A stretch of 29,701 bases of DNA, taken from NCBI GenBank assembly GCA_934444695.1, contig CAKSDF010000006.1, positions 1 to 29,701 on the forward strand, written 5' to 3'. Origin of the DNA: an uncultured Eubacteriales bacterium. Its GTDB lineage: Bacteria > Bacillota > Clostridia > Oscillospirales > Acutalibacteraceae. Shown one piece after another: positions 23,427 to 29,701 of this stretch (position 1 is its first letter; every line of letters starts with the position of its first letter). The position numbers were made by a program, and so were the translations under genes. A model generated the notes under the pieces. That model ran no database searches. It was not told where the DNA came from and saw only the letters and a program-made list of their open reading frames with translations.

Positions 23427-24673
23427 TTTGCTTCCCTCTCACGTTTTTCGATTTCGGCAAGAATGCTGTCGATGGAAAAATCGTCAAAAGAAGGGCCTTT
23501 TTCGGAAAGGTTCTGTGATTCTTCCCTTTCGGCCTGTTTTTCCGGCTGTTTTCCTTCCCGATCGGCCGACATTTCATCTTCTGACCCTTCAGCTCTGTCA
23601 GGCTCGCTTTTCACGGCAGACTCAGCATCAGCAAAGGCATCATTCAAACCGCCCTCATCGGTGCTCCCATTTGTATTTTCGGCGATACCGTCGTCAGGGT
23701 TTTCGGCCGCATTTTCAGTCGCGTCACCGGAAAAAGCTTTTCCATCCCCGTTATCGGCCGTCCCGTCGTTTAAAGTACCTCCAAACTGAGGCTTATATTC
23801 ATCCTCGCCGTCATCCTCATCTTCGGTGAAAATAGCGGCGTCATTGACCGTATTTTTTGAGGTCATATAGAAAAGCAAAACGATTATATAAAGGGAGATA
23901 AACAGGTTTGCAAAGCTTGGATTTGCCGAATGGGTCAGAGCGTTTTGATTATTTGCGGCAATCAGAATAATTCTCGAAACCGAGGTTATAACGCTGAAAA
24001 GCGCAGCGATAAGGCCGAAGAAGAAAAGCCTCGACTCGGATTTTTTGGGCGTCATTCCGGCGTATATATGGGCAATATAAAGCAGCGCCATCATAATTGC
24101 ACAAAGAGCGAAAATATCAAAAACATTTTCCGAAACAAGGGCCAATCCGTTAAATTCAAGAGTGTATCGCACAAAGAGGCGTATCAGCGCCCAGGCCGAC
24201 AAAGAAACCGTAATTCCGGTCGACAGTCCCTTGCCCAAAGCAAAGTTCTTGGATTGGACAAAAAACACAATAGCCGCTATCACCGATACTCCGCACATAA
24301 GGTATATGATACTTTCGTCCTTGACCTCGGTAACATTGTATTCGGCCTTGAAATCCACCACGCCGGTCTTGATCTTAACGGCAATGTCGGCAAGTATTCC
24401 CACCCCCGCAAGAGCCGAGCAAACAGCAAGAGACAGGCTCTTTTTGGGCGGCGTGTGAACTTTTTCGGCGTCCTTTGCAAGCCTTCCACCGAGCACAAAA
24501 ACAACAGCGGCAACCACAAAAAGGACCGCAACGGTAGCATACAGAACCGGCCTTTGGTCGGTCTTGAAAAAGCCATTGGCCGAATCGATGCAGTTTATCA
24601 TTTCATAGATCCGCAGTCCCGTTAAAACGGGCAGCAGAACAATAAACGCCGTGAGAAGTGTTCTTCTTTTCAT
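23423..24673 (-). CDS. Multi-pass membrane protein with long acidic disordered tail
   Basis: Not assigned to a family. Residues 1-275 hold about eight hydrophobic segments (near 5-22, 43-63, 79-98, 122-140, 149-170, 183-206, 215-238 and 255-271). Residues 275-394 form a low-complexity, strongly acidic and Asn/Gly/Ala/Ser-rich region that should be disordered and cytoplasmic if the eight-segment count is right. The extreme C-terminus FDDFSIDSILAEIEKRERE (396-414) looks like an amphipathic helix, which suggests a docking peptide. ATG 24673 is preceded by AAAGGAG. Overlaps the SGNH hydrolase gene by 4 bp, so the two proteins probably act together. Function unknown. Confidence 0.8.
   Translation of the reverse strand: MKRRTLLTAFIVLLPVLTGLRIYEMINCIDSANGFFKTDQRPVLYATVAVLFVVAAVVFVLGGRLAKDAEKVHTPPKKSLSLAVCSALAGVGILADIAVKIKTGVVDFKAEYNVTEVKDESIIYLMCGVSVIAAIVFFVQSKNFALGKGLSTGITVSLSAWALIRLFVRYTLEFNGLALVSENVFDIFALCAIMMALLYIAHIYAGMTPKKSESRLFFFGLIAALFSVITSVSRIILIAANNQNALTHSANPSFANLFISLYIIVLLFYMTSKNTVNDAAIFTEDEDDGEDEYKPQFGGTLNDGTADNGDGKAFSGDATENAAENPDDGIAENTNGSTDEGGLNDAFADAESAVKSEPDRAEGSEDEMSADREGKQPEKQAEREESQNLSEKGPSFDDFSIDSILAEIEKREREAN
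23433..23439 (-). promoter_or_regulatory. Ribosome binding site selecting a TTG start
   Basis: Minus-strand AGAGGGA lies 6 nt before TTG 23426 of the SGNH hydrolase gene, inside the 3' end of the upstream gene. It supports translational coupling. Confidence 0.6.
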
Positions 24674-24707
24674 TGGAAAGGCTCCTTTGATTTTTCGTTT
24701 ATTATTG

Positions 24708-24806
24708 TTGGTATGTTACTGGTTGGTATTCTCTGTTGGTATGCTGCTTGTTGGTATTCACTGTTGATACGCTTTTTGTAGGGTATGTTTTGCCGGTATG
24801 CTCTTG
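24708..24806. repeat. 28-bp compound tandem array (15 + 13 bp sub-units)
   Basis: TTGGTATGTTACTGG plus TTGGTATTCTCTG (24708-24735) recurs as TTGGTATGCTGCTTG plus TTGGTATTCACTG (24736-24763) and then more loosely (24764-24806). An older 13-15 bp duplication was itself duplicated. It lies between citrate synthase (stop 24939) and the membrane-protein start (24673) on the minus strand. Confidence 0.85.
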
Positions 24807-24938
24807 ATATGTCTATTCCTTAGCTTTGGTACAAGATTTTCACTTAAGGTACCGCTTTGGAAAGCATCCTTTTTCGCTTGTCTTTCGCTTTTGAATACCC
24901 TTCGCTCAGAAACGTTTCCTGTCTTTATAGTTTGCTGT

Positions 24939-26303
24939 TTATCTCTCGTTTATGGGTATGTACTTTGCCTTTTCGTAAACGGCGCGGTAGGCGGGACGCA
25001 TTATCTTTCCGCCCGAGATAAATTCCTCGACCCTGTGCGCCGACCAACCGGCTATACGGGCAACGGCGAAAAGCGGGGTAAAAAGATCGTCTGAAATACC
25101 GAGAGTCCGATAAACAAGGCCGGAATAAAGATCGACGTTGGCGCACATGGGCTTGTCGATTCCCTTTTCCTTTAAAAACACGCCGGGAGTGAGCCGCTCG
25201 ACCGAACGCAGCAGGTCAAAGTCTTCACCGAAGCCCTTTTCGTGAGCAAGCTTGTCGGCCTGATCCCTCAAAATGGTGGCTCTCGGATCTGAAAGGGTAT
25301 AAATGGCGTGACCCATACCGTATATCAGACCGCTTTTGTCTCCCGCTTCCTTGCGGATGAGTTTGGATAGAAATGCGGCCACTTCCTCGTCGTCCTTATA
25401 GTCCCTTATGCCCTCTTTAAGGTGGTTCAGCATTTCCATGGTCTTGATGTTTGCACCGCCGTGGCGGGGTCCTTTAAGAGAGCCTATGGCCGCTGCAATA
25501 GCCGAATATGTGTCTGTTCCCGAGCTTGAAAGCACGCGGCAGGCAAAGGAGGAGTTATTTCCTCCGCCGTGCTCGGCGTGAAGTATCAGGCAGGTATCGA
25601 GCAGGGCCGCTTCCTCGGGGGTAAACTTACGGTCGGCACGCATGGAAGAAAGTATGAATTCGGCGGTGGAATGGTTCTTGTTTATGGGGTGGAAATACAT
25701 ACTTTTGTGGTCGTATTGACGGCGCTTGACCTGATAGGCATAGACCATAATGGTGGGCAGGCGGGCAATAAGCTCGATAGACTGGCGGATGATGTTGGTT
25801 ATGGAGGTGTTGTCGGGATTCATATCGTAGGAATAAAGAGCCAGTACCGACCGGGCCAGCTTGTTCATAACATTGGGAGACGGTGCCTTAATTATCATAT
25901 CCTCGGCAAAGTACTCGGGCAGTTCCCTGCATTCTCCGAGAATTTCGCGGAATCCGTCCAGCTTTTCCTTGGTGGGCAGTTCACCGAAAAGAAGCAGCCA
26001 TGTAATCTCTTCAAATCCGAAATGACGGTCGGCCGCACAGCCGCTGACAATGTCGGCAACGTCTATTCCCCGATAGGTCAGCTTACCTTTATCGGGAATC
26101 CTTTCGCCGTCGGAAAAATAATATCCGTGAACGTTGCATATGCGGGTAAGTCCTGCCACAACGCCCGATCCGTCGGCGTTTCTGAGGCCTCTTTTTACAT
26201 CGTAGGTTTTAAAATCCTCGGGACTGATATAGTTATTTTTCTTATACTCTTCACATAAAGTTGAAAGTGAGCGCATGGAGATTTTCGATTCGTACTGAGG
26301 CAT
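24939..26303 (-). CDS. gltA: Citrate synthase
   Basis: Condenses acetyl-CoA with oxaloacetate to citrate. The 454-residue length fits the long citrate synthases of Clostridia. Catalytic residues are H245 (LHAEHGGGNNSS), H332 (GMGHAIY) and D391 (NVDLYSG); GPRHGGAN (278-285) is also conserved. GKLTYRGIDVADI (72-84) is the N-terminal family block. In an organism of this kind it probably feeds glutamate synthesis through a partial Krebs cycle; no aconitase or isocitrate dehydrogenase lies nearby. GGGAGGAC precedes ATG 26303. A TATACT at about 26325 could be its -10, but the -35 is poor. No intrinsic terminator was found downstream; a 28-bp array occupies that position. Confidence 0.95.
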   Translation of the reverse strand: MPQYESKISMRSLSTLCEEYKKNNYISPEDFKTYDVKRGLRNADGSGVVAGLTRICNVHGYYFSDGERIPDKGKLTYRGIDVADIVSGCAADRHFGFEEITWLLLFGELPTKEKLDGFREILGECRELPEYFAEDMIIKAPSPNVMNKLARSVLALYSYDMNPDNTSITNIIRQSIELIARLPTIMVYAYQVKRRQYDHKSMYFHPINKNHSTAEFILSSMRADRKFTPEEAALLDTCLILHAEHGGGNNSSFACRVLSSSGTDTYSAIAAAIGSLKGPRHGGANIKTMEMLNHLKEGIRDYKDDEEVAAFLSKLIRKEAGDKSGLIYGMGHAIYTLSDPRATILRDQADKLAHEKGFGEDFDLLRSVERLTPGVFLKEKGIDKPMCANVDLYSGLVYRTLGISDDLFTPLFAVARIAGWSAHRVEEFISGGKIMRPAYRAVYEKAKYIPINER

Positions 26304-26463
26304 TGTATGTCCTCCCTTTCATATGAGTATAGTTTTGGCGTCGGATCTTTGCGAAATAAGCCTTCCTACAAAGCACAGCGCCTGAAAAATCGAACATTTC
26401 TTCTAATATATATTGAATATTTATTTTACTACAAAATCGGTTTCAAGTCAATAAGGAGAAACA

Positions 26464-27432
26464 ATGAAAAAAGGATATTTAATACTTTTCGCAATTATTT
26501 TTTGCCTAATGATTATTTTCCCTCTTCCCTGCCTTAAAACCGCCGGCCGTCAGGGAGGTAATTCACTTAAAATCGACAGCGGAAATGAAAGCTTCAAGGT
26601 TATTTTTCCCGATGGGAGCATATGCGAAATGTCGGCAAAGGATTACGTGTTCGGCGTTTTGGCGGCAGAGATATCGCCGGACGCACCGGAACAGGCCCTT
26701 AAAGCTCAGGCGGTCTGCGCATACACATTTGCATCAAGAAAAAAGGCCGATCGGAAAGTCTCTCCTCCCTCAGAGCTTGGCGGAGCCGATATTTCGGCCG
26801 ATTATCACATCGATCAGGGCTTTTTGACAAAAGATCAAGTTCGGGAAAAATGGGGCGAAAAGGCCGATGAATACGAGCAAAAGCTCAAGGGCATTGTCGA
26901 AGAAACGGCAGGTATATCGGTCAAATACGGCGGCGACTATGCGCTGACATTATACCACGCCATATCGGCCGGCAGAACAGAATCGGCGCAGAATGTTTTC
27001 GGTGAGGACATACCCTATCTCATCCCGGTGCAAAGCGTGGGAGATATTCTTTGCACCGAGTGCTGCTCGACGGCCGAATGCTCAAGGGATGAATTTTCGC
27101 AAAAAATAAAGAGCATTTCAGATCTTACAGAAACGGAATTTTCCAACGGCTTTATCGGGCAAAAGCAGTGCTCCGACAGCGGCACGGTGCTTTCCATCGA
27201 GCTTTTCGGACAAAGCTTTTCTGGCAAAGACATAAGAAACGCCTTTTCACTGCGTTCGGCAAATTTCGACATTGAATATGACGAGGACAAAGGCGCTGTC
27301 AGATTCTCGGTAAGAGGTTACGGCCACCTTGTGGGAATGAGTCAGAAGGGGGCGGAAATTATGGCCGAAAACGGCTCGGATTATAAGGAAATACTGCTTC
27401 ATTACTATCCCGGCTGTGAGGTGTGGGATTGA
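26464..27432 (+). CDS. spoIID: SpoIID/LytB-type sporulation lytic transglycosylase
   Basis: Cell-wall hydrolase that cleaves glycan strands during engulfment of the forespore, working with SpoIIM and SpoIIP. The 322-residue protein has a single N-terminal anchor (5-20), the catalytic block KDYVFGVLAAEISPDAPEQALKAQAVCAYTFA with E69 equivalent to the essential Glu of SpoIID, the YHAISAGRTESAQNVFG block (164-180) and the C-terminal GYGHLVGMSQKGAEIMAENG, all diagnostic. Divergent from citrate synthase, with AAGGAG upstream of ATG 26464. A sigma-E promoter would be expected, but no clear one is seen. A cluster CTECC with a nearby Cys (197-206) is additional. Amidase enhancer LytB is the alternative, but length and anchor favour SpoIID. 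Confidence 0.9.
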   Translation: MKKGYLILFAIIFCLMIIFPLPCLKTAGRQGGNSLKIDSGNESFKVIFPDGSICEMSAKDYVFGVLAAEISPDAPEQALKAQAVCAYTFASRKKADRKVSPPSELGGADISADYHIDQGFLTKDQVREKWGEKADEYEQKLKGIVEETAGISVKYGGDYALTLYHAISAGRTESAQNVFGEDIPYLIPVQSVGDILCTECCSTAECSRDEFSQKIKSISDLTETEFSNGFIGQKQCSDSGTVLSIELFGQSFSGKDIRNAFSLRSANFDIEYDEDKGAVRFSVRGYGHLVGMSQKGAEIMAENGSDYKEILLHYYPGCEVWD

Positions 27433-27549
27433 TTAGACCGTCCCGTTCGTAAAATACAGAATAACCGCCCACATCTGACTGCCTGCCTGCCGATGCTCCA
27501 CACCGCACGCATTCACAGACCGTATTTCCCTGTATTGCCGTCCGCTCGG

Positions 27550-27578
27550 TTGACAAAACTTTATGCAAGTGGTTTAAT
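27550..27578 (+). promoter_or_regulatory. Sigma-A-type promoter of ylmH
   Basis: Perfect -35 TTGACA (27550-27555), 17-bp spacer, -10 TTTAAT (27573-27578). A short GC hairpin, CCCC with GGGG near 27586-27599, would lie at the 5' end of the transcript. Confidence 0.75.
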
Positions 27579-27629
27579 ATTTGTGACCCCCCACGGGGGA
27601 TTTCCACAAATCACAGCGAGGTAAAAAGT

Positions 27630-28364
27630 ATGGACGAACGGGAGGCCGCCCTGCTCAAAAAGCGGCTTAAAGAGCTTGATAATAAGGCATCGCAGGGCTA
27701 TTTTGAAGGGCACTCTGATTTTCTCGACCTCTACGGTCAGGATATTTTTCTTTCTCTTGGATGCGGCGGGCAGCTTTTAGGCGGATACGACGATGCCGAA
27801 AGAAAAATAGCCTGTTTCGGAGGTTTTGACCCTCCCATAGCATTCATAAAAACAGAGCCGAAAAACAAAAAGTTTTCCGACACCCTTTCTCATCGTGACA
27901 TTCTCGGCGCCCTTATGTCCCTCGGAATAAAGCGGGAGACGCTGGGAGATATTCTTATATCGAAGGATTTCTCGGTGGTCATATGCCTTAAAAAAATAGC
28001 TCAGTACATTTGCGAAAATCTCGAAAGCATCCGTCACACATCGGTAAAATGCATCATCCTCGACAAGCTGCCCGATAATGTTATAGAGGAGCTTTCTGAA
28101 AAATCGGAAGCCCTGACGGTTTTCACATCATCCCTTCGCATAGACGCACTGATCGCCGCCGTTTTCTCCCTTTCCCGAAACGACGCGCAAAAAACAGTTT
28201 CCTCCGAAAAGGTCTTTTCAAACGGAAGACTTGTGACCTCGCCATCCTTCACGATATCGGAAAACTCGCAGATATCGGTAAGAGGATTCGGAAGATTTTA
28301 TCTCGATTGCCCGCCTGCCGAAACCAAGAAGGGACGGCTGAGATGCACAGTGATAAAGAAATAA
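27630..28364 (+). CDS. ylmH: YlmH-like S4-domain RNA-binding protein
   Basis: A 244-residue protein of the YlmH family, found beside division genes in many Firmicutes and able to act at the ribosome in nascent-chain rescue in Bacillus. An N-terminal domain with GGYDDAERKIACFGGFDPP (51-69) and LSHRDILGALMSLGIKRETLGDILI (87-111) is diagnostic. The S4 RNA-binding fold occupies about 170-238 (LRIDALIAAVFSLSR, KVFSNGRLVTSPSFTISENSQISVRGFGRF). Here it is monocistronic rather than in a division cluster. GAGGT precedes ATG 27630, and a terminator follows directly. A domain of the FtsZ-associated YlmE/SepF neighbourhood is absent in this window. Confidence 0.92.
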   Translation: MDEREAALLKKRLKELDNKASQGYFEGHSDFLDLYGQDIFLSLGCGGQLLGGYDDAERKIACFGGFDPPIAFIKTEPKNKKFSDTLSHRDILGALMSLGIKRETLGDILISKDFSVVICLKKIAQYICENLESIRHTSVKCIILDKLPDNVIEELSEKSEALTVFTSSLRIDALIAAVFSLSRNDAQKTVSSEKVFSNGRLVTSPSFTISENSQISVRGFGRFYLDCPPAETKKGRLRCTVIKK

Positions 28365-28370
28365 CCAAAG

Positions 28371-28413
28371 AAAAAGTCCGCAGATGCTTTTTAATGCTCT
28401 CTGCGGGCTTTTT
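28371..28413. terminator. Bidirectional terminator between ylmH and metY
   Basis: GTCCGCAGA (28376-28384) pairs with TCTGCGGGC (28400-28408) with one G-U pair. AAAAA precedes and TTTTT follows, so both the plus-strand ylmH and the minus-strand metY could use it. Confidence 0.85.
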
Positions 28414-28440
28414 GCTGCAAGGATAATTTATGAAAGGCAG

Positions 28441-28545
28441 TTGCTTGTTTCATTTAAGCCGTTCACGGCATTTTTCAGGCTGTCGACGGTGTTTTTAATA
28501 CTGTCTAAAGCATTATCCCTCAGTCCATGGGTGCTTTCTCCGGCC
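28441..28545. repeat. Degenerate 20-21 bp array downstream of metY
   Basis: Four units align on TC at 28463, 28483, 28504 and 28524 (GTTCACGGCATTTTTC, TGTCGACGGTGTTTTTA, TGTCTAAAGCATTATCC, AGTCCATGGGTGCTTTC), with a possible earlier one near 28441. Drift is high. The stop of minus-strand metY is at 28558 and the shared terminator at 28371-28413, so the array would be transcribed as 3' untranslated region. Confidence 0.5.
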
Positions 28546-28557
28546 GCTCCTCAGCCT

Positions 28558-29701
28558 TTATTTAACGGCTTCAAAAGCGGTGTCGAGAGCGGCGATGAGA
28601 TCGCCGGCATCCTCGATTCCTATGGAAAGACGGATGGTGTTGGGCTTTATTCCCTGCTCGGTAAGCTCGGCCTCATTTAACTGAGAATGGGTGGTGCTGG
28701 CGGGATGGATGACCAGAGACTTAACATCGGCAACGTTGGCAAGCAGCGAGAATATAGCAAGGTTATCTATAAACTTCTGAGCAGTCTTGTCGTCTCCCTT
28801 TATTTCAAAGGTGAATATGGAACCGCCGCCACTCGGGAAATATTTTTTATAAAGCTTGTGGCTTGGCTCACTTTCAAGGGAAGGATGATGAACCGCCTCA
28901 ACCTGCGGATGCTTTGAAAGATAATCAACAATTTTAAGGGCGTTGGATACGTGGCGTTCCACCCTGAGAGAAAGGGTCTCGAGTCCCTGAAGGAATATAA
29001 ATGCGTGGAAGGGAGAAAGTGTCGATCCGGTGTCTCTGAGAAGTATTGCGCGGATATATGTTACAAATGCCGCACCGGGAGCTGCGCTTGCGAATGATAC
29101 CCCGTGATATGAGGGATTGGGCTCGGAAATCCAGGGATATTTGCCCGATGCCGCCCAGTCGAACTTGCCCGACTCGATTATCACTCCGCCGATGGCCGTA
29201 CCGTGACCGCCGATGAATTTAGTGGCCGAATGAACCACGATATCGGCACCGTATTCGATGGGACGGACGAGATAAGGCGTTGCAAAGGTTGAATCAACAA
29301 CAAGAGGAATACCGTGGGCGTGGGCAATTTTTGCAAGAGCCTCAATATCAACAATGTTGGAATTGGGATTGCCCAAAGTTTCCACATAAAGCGCCTTGGT
29401 TTTGTCGGTTATGGCTGCCTCAAAAGCGCCTTCCTCCTCGGGGTCGACAAAGGTGGTGGTTATGCCTGATGTAAGGGGCAGGGTGTGAGCCAGAAGGTTA
29501 TATGTTCCGCCGTAAATGGTCTTGGAAGCGACAATGTGTTCCCCGCTTTTGGCAAGGGCCTGAATGGTGTAGTTTATGGCGGCGGCGCCCGATGAGGTTG
29601 CAAGGGCGGCAGAGCCGTTTTCAAGAGAGGCAATGCGGCGCTCGAAAATATCCTGGGTGGGATTTGTCAGACGGCCGTAAATGTTGCCGGCATCTCTGAG
29701 G
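28558..29701 (-). CDS. metY: O-acetylhomoserine sulfhydrylase (5'-truncated by window end)
   Basis: PLP enzyme of the Cys/Met metabolism family making homocysteine from O-acetylhomoserine and sulfide. The visible 380 residues begin mid-gene at LRDAGNIYGRLTNPTQDIFE, close to the usual start region; about 45-50 residues including the start codon lie beyond the window. Landmarks are the Tyr/Arg block IYGRLTNPT, SSGAAAINYTIQAL, ETLGNPNSNIVDIE, and the PLP lysine in HSATKFIGGHG; the C-terminal half ends with LVIHPASTTHSQL and IRLSIGIEDAGDLIAALD. The last two blocks, with the overall length, favour the sulfhydrylase branch over cystathionine enzymes. A start at the internal ATG 29385 would delete the substrate-binding front half and is rejected. 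The stop is followed by a repeat array and a shared terminator. Confidence 0.95.
   Translation of the reverse strand, partial: LRDAGNIYGRLTNPTQDIFERRIASLENGSAALATSSGAAAINYTIQALAKSGEHIVASKTIYGGTYNLLAHTLPLTSGITTTFVDPEEEGAFEAAITDKTKALYVETLGNPNSNIVDIEALAKIAHAHGIPLVVDSTFATPYLVRPIEYGADIVVHSATKFIGGHGTAIGGVIIESGKFDWAASGKYPWISEPNPSYHGVSFASAAPGAAFVTYIRAILLRDTGSTLSPFHAFIFLQGLETLSLRVERHVSNALKIVDYLSKHPQVEAVHHPSLESEPSHKLYKKYFPSGGGSIFTFEIKGDDKTAQKFIDNLAIFSLLANVADVKSLVIHPASTTHSQLNEAELTEQGIKPNTIRLSIGIEDAGDLIAALDTAFEAVK

Noticed and set aside
24708..24806. CRISPR array
   Set aside because: The 28-bp unit resembles a CRISPR repeat in length, but units are directly adjacent with no spacers and no cas genes are present.
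24798..25094. Plus-strand 98-codon frame after the 28-bp array
   Set aside because: Half of it is antisense to citrate synthase and it lacks a ribosome site; its hydrophobic start comes from T-rich intergenic DNA.
28558..29385. Complete metY starting at the internal ATG 29385
   Set aside because: The same frame continues upstream to the window edge with conserved sulfhydrylase sequence, so the gene is cut by the window.

Overview
The window reads as chromosomal DNA of an anaerobic, endospore-forming member of the Firmicutes (class Clostridia), probably a gut commensal near the Oscillospirales/Ruminococcaceae. The evidence is a SpoIID-type sporulation protein, Firmicutes-style sigma-A promoters and strong Shine-Dalgarno sites, a zinc-binding S18 in an rpsF-ssb-rpsR operon, and an anaerobic rhamnose pathway ending in lactaldehyde reductase. 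The family placement is inference from gene content only. No phage, insertion sequence, CRISPR array, tRNA or rRNA was seen.

Layout. 119-4978 (+): a compact L-rhamnose catabolic operon, rhaB-rhaA-rhaD-fucO, with a clear promoter and terminator. 5099-7945 (-): typA (GTP-binding translation factor) followed by a DEDDh exonuclease with a C-terminal zinc knuckle. 8315-10357 (-): uvrC with an unusual repeat-derived insertion. 10422-10622 (+): a small membrane-anchored hypothetical. 10898-17398 (-): a surface-polysaccharide cluster in transcription order licD, IspD/TarI-like cytidylyltransferase, NAD-dependent epimerase/dehydratase, GT2, GT4 and a Wzx-type flippase. 17653-19044 (+): rpsF-ssb-rpsR with a 5' leader that can pair with its own ribosome binding site. 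19098-19622 (+): a SLOG/DUF1273 protein. 19936-21600 (-): an intracellular GH78-type alpha-L-rhamnosidase. 21728-22756 (-): gap. 22881-24673 (-): an integral membrane protein with a long acidic tail, overlapping an SGNH hydrolase. 24939-26303 (-): citrate synthase. 26464-27432 (+): SpoIID-like. 27630-28364 (+): YlmH-like S4 RNA-binding protein. 28558 to the window end (-): O-acetylhomoserine sulfhydrylase, 5'-truncated by the window edge.

Functional links. The cytoplasmic rhamnosidase probably supplies rhamnose from imported oligosaccharides or glycosides. RhaA, RhaB and RhaD convert it to DHAP and L-lactaldehyde. DHAP reaches Gap in glycolysis after isomerisation, and FucO reduces lactaldehyde to 1,2-propanediol, which regenerates NAD+. 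No rhamnose transporter, mutarotase or regulator lies inside the window. The polysaccharide cluster holds a nucleotide activator (CDP-type), an SDR enzyme, two glycosyltransferases, a LicD phosphotransferase and a flippase, but no initiating transferase or polymerase, so it may continue elsewhere or make a short decoration.

Most unusual signal. At least six short degenerate tandem-repeat arrays, each with a different unit (12/13, 14/15, 16, 20/21, 21 and 28 bp), lie just downstream of, or across, stop codons of minus-strand genes. Related repeat expansions lie inside coding regions: a 13-residue repeat in UvrC, a 5-residue repeat ending the exonuclease and PER repeats opening S18. Local repeat expansion appears to be remodelling 3' untranslated regions and disordered protein segments. 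I saw no clearly new defence or metabolic system.
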